A stretch of DNA of 53,501 nt from Ophiostoma sp. CBS 140.51 (taxonomy: Eukaryota > Ascomycota > Sordariomycetes > Ophiostomatales > Ophiostomataceae). The DNA lies in the NCBI GenBank assembly GCA_029298735.1, contig JANSLP010000235.1:1-53501 (forward strand), given 5' to 3'. Position numbers and translations under genes: made by a program. Below, piece after piece: positions 30,111-39,665 of the stretch. Position 1 is the stretch's first letter; every line of letters starts with the position of its first letter. The notes beneath the pieces were generated by a model. It had not been told where the DNA came from. It searched no databases and saw nothing but the letters and a program-made list of their open reading frames with translations.

Positions 30111-32704
30111 TAGAGTTTCTTCCCCCTCATTTTTGTCAATTGTCTTGTGCGGTATTCTCCGTCAGTTTAGCCTTTTTGTTCTTCCTATCGCTCTTGGAGA
30201 CGCTTGTCAACCCCGCCAAGCCGTGTGTAGTTTTGATCGTCCGTCGGGGCCATGTCTCCGATTTGGGTCATTGCCCGTGTCAACGTTTTTCTGTTGTGCC
30301 ACCACACTTTTGAAAAGAGATCAAGATTGGGGCTGTCCCTGTCAAAGGTTGGAAAGTCAAAAAAGTCAAAACTGACAGTGCCTCAGTCCGGCGCTGTGTA
30401 ATGTTTGACAGCAACAGCTCGTGCACACAGAAAATCCCCGTGCTCAAAACCCCCGTTCTCTCACCCATCTCCTCTCACGCAATCAACCATACCCGTCTCG
30501 GGTGCGAATCATATGAGCGAACAGGGCGTAATATGTGCCCACACTCACTACTCCGTCCCGTATGTACTTGTATCCCCATGGGCATGGCACATCCCCCGTA
30601 TTTGAACGACGGGCGCTACTTCCAGAGTGAAAAGGTTAAAAAGAGGAGCGCCCAAGTCGAGGATGGGGTATTTACGGCGGAGAAAATAAGACGGCATTTG
30701 TTAGTGGCGGCAAGACAAATGAGAGAAACAGGACCTCTCTCTCGCGCGCGCTCATTCTTTCCTTGTCTGGATTTTTGGGCACAGCTTCATCTTCAGCTTG
30801 CCACGTTTTGCTGCATGTAAACTGTACTTCTGTCTGCGCTTGTCTGCATCAACAGATACATCAAAAGATGCGCGCACGTACAGAAGAAAGTGCACATGTG
30901 TTGTGTTGTTCTATTTTCATCAGCAGTACCGTCTTTCGCCCGTCTGTTCTCGTCTCGTGTGCGCCTCTCATTTTCTCTCCAAAATCCGTGTGCCGCGGCA
31001 GTCTTCCGGGACCCTTCTTCTCTTTCCTCTCGGTCTTGTCTTCTCCAAGCGAAGCGCTTTGACGTGTCCATTTTTAACCTCATTTCCAGGTTCTCCCAGA
31101 AGCCTGAGACCTTTTTGAGAAGCCTCTCACTTCTTTCTGTTCAGCTTCCCCCTGCAATACCACCTCAGAGTACCTTTGCCGGCACGCTATTTTACCCCAA
31201 CCACGGAAGATTGATCCTTTTGGGCTGTTTTTATTTTCGAAGCTCTTCTTCTCTTCTTTTTCTGCAACTTCTCGACTTGTCTGTCCCGCGTCTGGTCGTG
31301 TCCATCCCGTCCAGCGTTGCTTGTCCCTCTCGTCTTTGTTGCACGCGTCTCATCGACTCCTGCCCAGTATTTTTTCTTCGCGTCCAATCTGCAATCCGTA
31401 ATGGTCTGTTCCTCATTATCATCCTACTGCGTGACTATCTCAAAGCCTGCTGATCCGGGCCACTAAATGTACAATAATAGGTGTGTATATTACTCGCCTC
31501 TAAAGGAAGAGCATACTACGAGTTTGGTTTTGACAGCATGTAATAAACACAGCCGTCGTTGTCTTAATTGTGTACATATCCCGTTCCGCCGTCCGCTGAC
31601 TCCACCCTCCTTTACCTTCCTCCACCCATGTTGGCTACCCTCCATGCCCTCTGCCTCCCGCACTCTTCTTCGTTTTGCAGCCCACCATTTGTCGGGGACC
31701 TCAGGACAGGGGTTCTTTTCCCCATTTGCACTTTTATTCCTTACCCTTTTTTCTTATCCAATTGCCTGATATTGTTTAGTCGCCTTTGCTTGAGGTGCGA
31801 GTGGACAGAAGTCTGCCGGCCATCTTTTTCGGCAGTTGGAGAAGGTTGTCAAAAAGATGTGAGGAGTGAGGAGATGCTTATGGAGAGGTGAGGGCAATAT
31901 GAGGGGAGGCTGACGAGATGCTGAGAAGACGTCGACAACTCGACTGAGGAAAAATTGAAAACATTTTCTGCATGCTCTCCAATGTGTAAGACGCGTGTCA
32001 GCGTTCCTTTCTGGACATTCTCGAACAAGGAGCGTACCAGGTGAACCAGACAATGAACCATCCTCCTGGTCTTGGTTTGGTCATGATGGCCGTGCCCTTT
32101 TCTTGTCCCTTGTTATGCCCTTGACCCTCGCCGACCAGACCGAACCATCCAAGAGCCAGAACCAGAGATTTTGTCTCGACGGGGGGGTCAACGGCCAGAA
32201 CTAGAATTAGTTAAAACAGGACAAAGGGAAAGTGGAAGAGACCCTGTTGAGCGTGTTGGGCGTGTATTTTCCGTTTTTATTGGCAGTACGGAGTAATACT
32301 TATTGATTTTATCAAATGTATGTACTCTGTAGCTTTGTCAATAATTACCGTTCACTCTGTTTACGACTACCTCTTCGAGCTATCGTCCGTTTGCTGCATC
32401 CTCTTACACGCCTCCGTCCACCCCCTTGCTCCTTCCCTCTTCAACTTGAAGCTCCCGTCCTGCTCCTTCCCTTTTTCTTTGCTCCCCTCCCACCTTCCTG
32501 CATATAACTTGCATCACTTGCCCTGTCCTCCGGCCTCGCAGATCTTTTCCCTTCTCCTCCTTTTCTTCTCTCTCCATATTCTTTTTAATATAAGTCTGTC
32601 GTCGACCATTGGAGTTGTTTTCTTCTTCTTTTCCTCTCTCTTCTTCAGTCATCTTTCCTTCATTCTTACTTCATCCATTCTTATTCATCCTCCCCCACCC
32701 CAAC

Positions 32705-34300
32705 ATGGCCGACCAACCTTCCAAAACGGCCGTCGACGTCGAGGCCGCCCAGGCCGTCGCCGAAAAGGAGAAATCGCAGCAGCAGTACCACCGCGAGGTC
32801 GCAACCAACCTGCACGAGTACGCCGAATCCGAGGGCTATGTGATTGATGCCTCGGACGACGCCGAAGCAGGGTCAGGGGCCCTCAAGCGGGCACCGGACG
32901 GCCGCACGATCCTGATCCCGCAGCCCAGCGACGACCCCAACGACCCGCTCAACTGGAGCTGGACGACCAAGCATGTCACCTTGTTCATCATTGCCGCCAC
33001 GGCCTTTTTGCCCGACTATGGCAGCGCCACGGGCGCCGTCACACTTTTGTCCCAAGCAGCCGAATGGGGCATGACGCCCGACGAGGTCAACCATAGCCAG
33101 GCGGGCAATGTCTTTATGCTGGGCGCGGGTGGTATCTTTGTGGTCATCCTTGCGGCGTACCTGGGCCGCTTGCCCGTGGTTTTTTGGTTCCTGGCGGCGT
33201 CGACGGCGACGGCGGCATGGTGTGCGGGTGCGACCACCTTTAACTCATTCATGGCGGCACGCATTTTGAACGGCTTCTTCTCGACAGTCTGCCAGGTCTC
33301 GGGCTTGATTTTTATCCAGGACATTTTCTTCTTCCACGAGCGGGCACGCAAGATCAACATTTGGGCGTCGTTCTTTATTATTAGCCCCTACATGGGTCCC
33401 TTGCTGACAGCCTTTATGCTGACGGCCAAGCCGTGGCCTGTCCCCTTTTGGGTCTACACGGCCATGACGGCGGCGTGCTTTGTCGCTGCCGCATTGTTCC
33501 TCAGAGAGACATACTACGACCGCCGCATCCCCGCTGCCGAGCAGCCTGCGCAGGGCAACCGCATCCAGCAAGTCGTCGGCATCGCCCAGTTCCGCTCGCG
33601 CAGCCTGCGTAACTCGTTTGGCCAGGCCGTCTGGCGGACGGTCTCTGTCGTCTTGAAGCCCACCATTTTGTTGATTTGCATCTACTACATGTTGACTTTC
33701 GCCTGGGTCGTCGGCATCAACACGACGTTGTCGATTCTGTTGACCCCCGTCTACAACTTTGGAGTCCTCCAGATTGGCTACTTTTACTTTACGCCCGTCG
33801 TCGCCGTCATCCTGGGCGAGATTGCCGGCCACTGGCTGCACGACGCCCTCGCAAAACAGTACATTCGCACCCACAAGGGACACTTTGAGCCCGAGGTGCG
33901 GTTGCGGGCCATCTTTGTCAGTTTGCCCTTTATGATTATTGGTATTGTCGTGCTGGGCCAATCCCTGGAGAACGAGTGGCACTACATGGTCACGTCCGTC
34001 ACTTGGGGCCTGTACGTGTTTGGCATCATGATTACGACCGTGGCCGTCTCGAGCTACAGTCTGGACTCGTACCCCGAGGCGAGCGGTGAAGTGTCGGCGT
34101 GGGTCAACTTTAGCCGGACCATTGGCGGTTTCATTATTTCGTACTTCCAGGTGTCATGGGCGACGAGCGAGGGCACCAAGAAGAGTTTCGGCATCCAGGG
34201 CGCCGTGATGGCGGCAGCGTTCATTATTATCCTGGTGCTGCTGCGCTGGGGCAAGGCGATGCGCGTCTGGGCGGGTCCGCTCAACTTTGCGACGGCGTAG
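32705..34300 (+). CDS. MFS transporter, HOL1-like (DHA1 group)
   Basis: Single exon, 531 aa, ATG at 32705 following a long pyrimidine-rich leader. A ~85-residue cytosolic N-terminus ends with the fungal hallmark GRTILIPQPSDDPNDPLNWS (about 66-85). About 12 membrane segments follow, split by a cytosolic loop (ETYYDRRIPAAEQPAQGNRI and onward). The loop after segment 2 contains YLGRLPVV, a weak form of the usual G-x-x-x-D-R-x-G-R motif. HOL1-type proteins export or import cations, polyamines or drugs across the plasma membrane; the substrate here is not predictable. Codon use is C-rich, typical of an expressed gene. The gene converges on the FAR1-like gene with 264 bp between stop codons. Confidence 0.85.
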   Translation: MADQPSKTAVDVEAAQAVAEKEKSQQQYHREVATNLHEYAESEGYVIDASDDAEAGSGALKRAPDGRTILIPQPSDDPNDPLNWSWTTKHVTLFIIAATAFLPDYGSATGAVTLLSQAAEWGMTPDEVNHSQAGNVFMLGAGGIFVVILAAYLGRLPVVFWFLAASTATAAWCAGATTFNSFMAARILNGFFSTVCQVSGLIFIQDIFFFHERARKINIWASFFIISPYMGPLLTAFMLTAKPWPVPFWVYTAMTAACFVAAALFLRETYYDRRIPAAEQPAQGNRIQQVVGIAQFRSRSLRNSFGQAVWRTVSVVLKPTILLICIYYMLTFAWVVGINTTLSILLTPVYNFGVLQIGYFYFTPVVAVILGEIAGHWLHDALAKQYIRTHKGHFEPEVRLRAIFVSLPFMIIGIVVLGQSLENEWHYMVTSVTWGLYVFGIMITTVAVSSYSLDSYPEASGEVSAWVNFSRTIGGFIISYFQVSWATSEGTKKSFGIQGAVMAAAFIIILVLLRWGKAMRVWAGPLNFATA

Positions 34301-34564
34301 ACGGAAGAAGGAGGTGTTGTTGTTATTGTTGGCGATGCGGAGATGGTTTTGGAATGTGTTGGATTTTTTTGGTCTGTTTTGTTTCTTTTTGTCACTGTGT
34401 CTCCCTGGAGATTATGCCAAGATACCTCTTAATTATGTTTGAATTATATTGTCATGACAGTTATCTTTGAGTCTCTCGTTCATCATTGTGCTCTTCTCAT
34501 TACTGTCCTGTTGATCATGGGTATCTGTATCTATATTGATATTATTGCACTGCACACACTCCGT

Positions 34565-36142
34565 CTACTCCTCCTCACTCTCCTCTTCCTCCATTACATC
34601 CGTCACCTCTTCCAGCTCCTCCTCGTCATCTTCATCATCCTCCACCACCTCGTCGTCGTCGTCCCCGTCCTCCTTGTCCGCCTCCATCAACTGTCGCAGC
34701 TGGCCCTCGTCCGTCAAGTCTTCCACGCCACCGGTCAACAGTCCCGGTGGGATTGGTACGTTGGGTGGCAGCACTTGTCCCAATTGGCCCGCAATCTGTT
34801 GTAATTCGGCCTGCTGCTGCCGCTGCACCGCCATCAAGTTCTCCCGCGCCGTCTTGGTGTACTTGCGGATAATGTTGTAGACGTCCGTCTTGGGGAGTTC
34901 GGTCAGCTTCAAGTACTGGCGGATCTTGCCCACACGGATACCGTCGTTGTGCATCAGCAAAATGGAGTCGCGATGGGCTTCCAGCAGTTTGGACCGCTGG
35001 CTCGTGAAACTGAGGGGGGACATGGCCGAATGGTTGTGCGGCTGGCTGGTGGGCGGGGACACGCGCCAGACTTGGCCCGGGGCCGGCGCATACTTGTCCC
35101 GTTTTACCGTCGTGTGGAACGGGCAGCCCGTCTTTTGCGTGGTGCGGTTGCGCAATTTTTTGGGCGTGCCGTCGGGCATCAGACCGGCCTCGGGCGCACG
35201 GCGGTGGCCGCCTTTACCGCACCGGAAATTGTAGACGGTGGCCTGATCATTGGAGGGCAGGCGTGATCTGAGCACCAAAGTATAGCCATTGGCCAGGGCG
35301 TGCGCTTTAATGGCTTCCGTGGCGGCCTCAATGGAGGGAAAGACCCAGCACGGCGGCGGAGCGCCACAGGGCGGGCCGTCCAGGTTGGGATTCGGTGGAG
35401 GTGGCACACCCGGCAATTGAGGTAACTGAGGGCGTGGCTCGGTGGTTTGTGGTCCGCCCGTCTGCTCGGCGTGCAATCTCAGTCGATGCTCATGCTGTCC
35501 GTCCAGACCCATCGCCGACAATGGCGGCGGCTGGTAGTTTTGGTGTTGTGGTGGCGGTTGCTGGTAGTATTGTGTCTGGAATTGGGAGGGCGGGTAGTAT
35601 GGCGGCGGTTGTGGCAAGGGCTGTTGTTGAGGCGGAGGTGCTTGTTGCTGCTGCTGCTCCTTTTCCTGCACAAGACGGTGCACCACGCCGTACAGCTGGT
35701 TGTGCTGCTGCTGCAACTGGTGGATCTGTTGCTGGAGCTGCTCCATGGCTCCTTTTTCTTGGTCTTCACGGCGCTGTCGTTGTTGGGCCGGTGTTAGCGG
35801 TTCCACGCGGGACAGAGTGTTGCGAAGCGGGTTGTGTTGTTGTTCTTGTGGTTGTGGTTGCGGTTGAGGAGGCAGAGGTTGGTTCGGATTGGGAATGATT
35901 TGTCGGGTTCTGGAGGAGGATGGTGTTGATGCCTGTGTCCCCGACCCCAGCGGACGGCCTCGTCGCCGCGGCGCGAGGACGACTGGTGTAGAGGGCGGTC
36001 CTCGGGCAAATGTAGATGTGGAGGAGGAGGTCGTTGAAGCCGCTGTAGTTGCCGTCATTGGTGTAGCAATTGGCGTCGCCGTTGACGTCGCCGGTGTCGC
36101 TGCTGCATTTTCTCGTTGTCCAGCTGCTGATCGCGGAGGCAT
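34565..36142 (-). CDS. FAR1/WRKY-GCM1-type zinc-finger protein with AT-hook
   Basis: Single exon, 525 aa, taking the first in-frame ATG at 36142. An AT-hook-like core RRRGRPLGSG lies near residues 59-68. It is followed by Gln/Pro-rich sequence with a Gln-rich coiled-coil segment (MEQLQQQIHQLQQQHNQLYG). Residues about 266-374 carry a FAR1-like domain: FPSIEAATEAIKAHALANGY, NFRCGKGG, KTGCPFHTTV, WRV and SQPHNHSAM. This gives a Cys-Cys-His-His order as in FAR1/WRKY-GCM1 zinc clusters, which derive from Mutator-like transposases. A helical segment (HRDSILLMHNDGIRVGKIRQ) then resembles the region that follows this finger in such proteins. The transposase catalytic core is absent, and the protein ends in a long Asp/Glu tail. 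It is probably a nuclear DNA-binding protein, perhaps domesticated from a transposon. Confidence 0.72.
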   Translation of the reverse strand: MPPRSAAGQRENAAATPATSTATPIATPMTATTAASTTSSSTSTFARGPPSTPVVLAPRRRGRPLGSGTQASTPSSSRTRQIIPNPNQPLPPQPQPQPQEQQHNPLRNTLSRVEPLTPAQQRQRREDQEKGAMEQLQQQIHQLQQQHNQLYGVVHRLVQEKEQQQQQAPPPQQQPLPQPPPYYPPSQFQTQYYQQPPPQHQNYQPPPLSAMGLDGQHEHRLRLHAEQTGGPQTTEPRPQLPQLPGVPPPPNPNLDGPPCGAPPPCWVFPSIEAATEAIKAHALANGYTLVLRSRLPSNDQATVYNFRCGKGGHRRAPEAGLMPDGTPKKLRNRTTQKTGCPFHTTVKRDKYAPAPGQVWRVSPPTSQPHNHSAMSPLSFTSQRSKLLEAHRDSILLMHNDGIRVGKIRQYLKLTELPKTDVYNIIRKYTKTARENLMAVQRQQQAELQQIAGQLGQVLPPNVPIPPGLLTGGVEDLTDEGQLRQLMEADKEDGDDDDEVVEDDEDDEEELEEVTDVMEEEESEEE

Positions 36143-36523
36143 TGCTGTCGCGCGGTCATTGATCGTCAATGTCTCGATGCTGTTGGCCGCGATGTCGTTG
36201 GAGTCTATTGGGTGTTTGATGAGGGCCGTTTAAACAAACTGCTTTGGTTTGGTAGGCGCTTTTCGTTAGTGCAAATCTATGGCGGCGAGTGCAGTATTGG
36301 GCGGATTTAAGCCAATCAGAAAACAGAACACGCTTTTTGGCTGTAAGTCGGGTGGAGCGACCGTTTTTTTGGAATATGTAGAGTAATGCAAAGCCGTGAG
36401 GAAAGTACGGACATCTTATTACTGTGTACAGCTTCTCTTCACATCAAGGTAAAACAAGACAACAAACTCTCCCCACAACACACACCTACCGTGGGACTAA
36501 ACTGCAGCTTCTTAAAGCCCCAC

Positions 36524-36892
36524 AATGGCACTTCCTCTTGACCCAGCTGACTTTCCGACGCCAAACTGGACACGGGGCGTCGACGACGGCATCCAGCCAC
36601 CGCGGCTGCTATAAGCTTGTCCGGCAGCCAGTTTATTCTAGTTTCTGTTATACGGGTCGATCAAGACACCAAGGGCTTCCCAGAACTGGTGAGTTATCCA
36701 AGTGAAGCGTGGGACTGCGAACTGGACGTGCCGGTGCAAGCTAGAACTAAGCTTAACGCGTCGATCACAAACGTCGCCGGTGGTATTCCCGTAGCTGAGA
36801 GATATACCTCCCGCTTTGTCGTCATTAATGGTGACACTGTAGATATCAAATATTTAACATCCGATCCGAAGCCTGATGACTTGATGGTTTAG
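36524..36892 (+). pseudogene. Frameshifted small ORF followed by an A-run
   Basis: An ATG at 36524 opens a protein-like N-terminus (MALPLDPADFPTPNWTRGVD) that meets a stop at 36611-36613. The next frame is open through the same place. It continues with a beta-rich sequence (SGSQFILVSVIRVDQDTKGF, then ASITNVAGGIPVAERYTSRF) to a TAG ending at 36892. No donor/acceptor pair joins the two, so a single frameshift near 36585-36610 is the simplest reading. Seven bases after the stop comes a run of 24 A. That resembles a retroposed transcript tail, though no target-site duplication was found. Protein family unknown. Confidence 0.35.
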
Positions 36893-36899
36893 CTTTTCC

Positions 36900-36923
36900 A
36901 AAAAAAAAAAAAAAAAAAAAAAA
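36900..36923. repeat. Homopolymer run of 24 A
   Basis: This is the longest homopolymer in the window, 7 bp downstream of the stop codon of the relic ORF. It may be a poly(A) tail copied into DNA, or a simple microsatellite. Confidence 0.9.
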
Positions 36924-37397
36924 GAGTCTGCAGCCTTATATCAACCGATCCGCAGCCACGGCCCTATATATAGCAAGTATCCGAGATCAATTTCTTAAGA
37001 ATAAAGATTACGGCAAACTTCAAGGCAGTGATCAAGAGGTCTAAGAGAAGTACGGCCCAGAAACCCGGTGAAACTTACTAAAACTAGCCACAAAGCGGCC
37101 CTTGAAGTTCGATAGACATGGGATCCAGAAGATTCCTGTCTTGATTACATTTCACATTTATCATAACTCACGGCCGATATACAAAGGCAATAATATTATG
37201 AAATCTGGGAGAGGGGGGAAGGGGGAGGACTGTTCGTTTGTAAGTTTCTTTGTCAAGCACCTATGACTCTCAAGTTGGATGACTAAGCAATCGCAACGAA
37301 AAGGCCCCGCTCTTCGACATACGACGTACACAACTCACCGTTTCTTGAACAACAATCAAAGGGCTGCACCGCACGCTGCCCGCCGTCCACATCGAAG

Positions 37398-38315
37398 ATG
37401 TCGCCAAAGAAATACAATGTATTGTGGACTGCATTTGGCGGCAAGCTCGTCAGCGCCGGCCGCGACGGTATCGTCTGTCACGGGCCGACTGGCATGGTGG
37501 TCAAGGCGCCGCGCCGCTTGAAAGACGACACCACGGCAACCGGCTACCGGGACACGGACACGGTGGTCTATTTCGAGCACGAGCGAGAGATGCTTGCGCT
37601 GATGCAGGAGAGAGTGCTGCTGCACCCCAACATTATCCAGAGCGTGCTCTCGACGACGGACGGCTTCTTTCTTCCTCTGATGAAGGAGAGTCTCCAGGAC
37701 GTGCTGGACCGCGGCGACTGCGACGGACGTACCAATGACGAAGATGCAGCACGCTGGCTGGTACAGATTGCGTCGGCCACCGCGTGGCTCGAATCAATCG
37801 ACTACTTCCACGGCGACCTTCGGCCACCAAACATCTTGTTGGATGCCGAGGGCCATGTCAAGATTTGCGATTTTGGAAACATGGCGCGGCGCGACGAGAC
37901 CAACTACGGCGCCACCATCCCCTACTACAAGGACCAGAAGGCGGGTCCGGCGAGCGAGCAGTATGCCATTGGATCGCTCATGTACGCCCTTTTCACCGGG
38001 CACGAATTGCTGCACGACGTGGACGACTACCGGACCAAGGACAAGATGCTTCGAGACGGGCAGCTGCCGCCGGTTGAGCACCTTCGGGCTGGACACGTTA
38101 CTCGGGACTGCTGGGCTGGCCGCTACCGCACGCTGGAGCAACTGCACGGCGTTCTTCTCGTGGAAATGGGCTTGGGGCTGGAGTACAAAAACCCCGCCGC
38201 CTGTCTCACGCCAGACGAGTGCGCGACAAAGGCGGCCGAGTGTGAGGCATGGGGAAAGATGAGACGTGCGTGGCTCGAGGAGTGTAGACAACGGAATGCA
38301 AAGAGAGACGCGTGA
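37398..38315 (+). CDS. Atypical fungal protein kinase-like protein
   Basis: Single exon, 305 aa, ATG at 37398. The kinase fold is recognisable. A Lys in MVVKAP stands for the ATP-anchoring lysine, and EREMLAL gives the alpha-C glutamate. The catalytic loop is FHGDLRPPNILL, with HGD in place of HRD and Arg replacing the usual Lys, but the catalytic Asp and Asn are kept. CDFGNMAR is the DFG motif. The glycine-rich loop is weak (SAGRDGIVCHG) and no APE motif is seen; EQYAIGSLMYALFTGHELLH continues into the C-lobe. Such short, divergent kinases form lineage-specific families in filamentous fungi. Activity is possible because Lys, Asp, Asn and DFG are present. Substrates are unknown. Confidence 0.75.
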   Translation: MSPKKYNVLWTAFGGKLVSAGRDGIVCHGPTGMVVKAPRRLKDDTTATGYRDTDTVVYFEHEREMLALMQERVLLHPNIIQSVLSTTDGFFLPLMKESLQDVLDRGDCDGRTNDEDAARWLVQIASATAWLESIDYFHGDLRPPNILLDAEGHVKICDFGNMARRDETNYGATIPYYKDQKAGPASEQYAIGSLMYALFTGHELLHDVDDYRTKDKMLRDGQLPPVEHLRAGHVTRDCWAGRYRTLEQLHGVLLVEMGLGLEYKNPAACLTPDECATKAAECEAWGKMRRAWLEECRQRNAKRDA

Positions 38316-38396
38316 TGTATCAACGGCTGCTTCTTTATAGCTATAGCTAGGCCGGGTTTTTTTTACATGGACATCCATTTGCAAAGCTCGTTGCTC

Positions 38397-38594
38397 TTAT
38401 TCTTCTTCCCCCCTGGAAGCGGCACAGTCAGGGCAAGGCTTCCTTGTCGTCGTTCGGCCGAGGTACACATCCTTTATGTCATCGCAGACCGTCCCCGTCT
38501 CTTCAGCTTTTTCGCACTCTTTTAAGTGAGGGATCTCTTCGACTGTGTGCTGGCATATGCCGGAAACCACGGTACTAATCAGATTCTCGCACAT
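38397..38594 (-). CDS. Small cysteine-rich protein, putative zinc-binding
   Basis: The ORF gives 65 aa from an ATG at 38594 (MCENLISTVVSGICQHTVEE). Cys are at 2, 14, 27, 37, 54 and 57, with His16 and His23. The pattern C-x-H, then C-x9-C, then CPDC near the end resembles a recurrent class of tiny fungal proteins (about 60-120 aa) with a C-x-H/C and terminal CP-x-C arrangement, thought to bind zinc. The function of that class is not established. The frame stays open upstream of the ATG for some codons. It lies about 80 bp from the kinase gene in convergent orientation. Its size makes chance occurrence possible, but the Cys spacing argues against it. Confidence 0.5.
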   Translation of the reverse strand: MCENLISTVVSGICQHTVEEIPHLKECEKAEETGTVCDDIKDVYLGRTTTRKPCPDCAASRGEEE

Positions 38595-39665
38595 ATTGAT
38601 TGGGCTATCGTGTATGGTTGGGTTCCAATTTTTTCTCGTCCTCAACCGGCTGGATTCTGTTGCAGCCTCAACGTTAGCTACGGGAGGATGTTGGGTCAGG
38701 AAAGTCACCCAAACCTACTAGATGGTATTGGCTGATGTTGTTTGCAGCGAATGTGTCTTCGAATATGTACCGAAGAGTAGACGAAGATCGTGGTGCGCAA
38801 AGTACGATGTAGGAAAGATTGTGAAAGTTGCCAATCATTGCTGTAATTACACGGGGGTTATGAATGAGGGGCGATGTTGCCATGGGGTGTAGGCAGTCTG
38901 CAGGAGGAGGGGAAACACTGCATCAGGCAGCAGCAGAACTCAAGGCACGGCCAAAGCCGCCAAAGCCGCCAAAGCCCTCATTTTGGAGGCGCAACCAGCC
39001 TCAGATCGAATTGCCTGGCTGGACTCCTGTCTGTCTGTGATACGTATTACCTGTCAGGGTCAGGACGAGCACCATGAGGCGCACCATGAAGCCCACCCTG
39101 CGGTGAACGCCCATGATATAACAAACGGAGTACGGAGTACGGAGAACCAAATCGCTCCCAAGGACGACTCTGATTCTGACGAGTAGCAAAGCAAGCGGCG
39201 CAAACTCAACTAGCCCTCAATATCTGTCATTTAAGCCAGCCGTTAATTTTGGTGGTTTCATTGCTTTGTGTTACATCATGTCCATGAGGACTTTGGTATG
39301 GTTGTCGATACAACTACCGAACACATCTTTGGCAGGTCAAGATCCGTGGACAGTTGGTATTCCTTTCAGGAACCAGACAGGACCTTTCTTGAACAAAATA
39401 GCTGCCGCCGGTCGTACATTAACTGCAGCCTCTGGGCATTTTAACGGGCACCCGACATTGATTTAGCGGACACTTCCCCTGAAATTGTAAACAAGTTCAA
39501 TTCGACGTCTATCATAAATACTTATTTCATATCCAAACACCCCTATCCTAACAAATAAATCCTAAAATAAATCAACAGTTTCAAAATATATCACAAATCG
39601 TACATCATCGTTTCTCGTTTCTCATATCCATTACCATAGATCGGTCTGAAGAAGACCCAGGATCG
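38595..39665. other. Intergenic region, no supported gene
   Basis: Only short open frames without recognisable content are present. The right end (about 39470-39610) is A+T-rich and probably holds the 3' UTR of the neighbouring regulator. A short duplicated GGAGTACGGAGTACGGAG motif lies near 39126-39143. Confidence 0.4.

Larger units (their letters stand above)
27948..32704. other. 4.8-kb gene-poor interval with one orphan candidate exon
   Basis: Between the half-cluster regulator and the HOL1-like transporter I can support no complete gene. The only protein-like stretch is the candidate exon at 28805-29056 (minus strand), listed separately. Much of 29700-32700 is pyrimidine-rich on the plus strand, as in long fungal promoters or leaders. 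It includes a 25-bp duplication at 30061-30110 and a CT-rich run just before the transporter ATG. Confidence 0.4.
36143..37397. other. AT-rich interval with a relic ORF and poly(A) run
   Basis: This lies between the divergent FAR1-like and kinase genes. It is A+T-rich relative to its neighbours and contains the relic described at 36524-36892, a run of 24 A at 36900-36923, and about 470 bp with no recognisable gene before the kinase start. Confidence 0.45.

Noticed and set aside
29523..30113. 196-codon plus-strand frame with hydrophobic second half
   Set aside because: The first half is Arg/Lys simple sequence, the second derives from CT-rich DNA and includes the 25-bp duplication; not protein-like.
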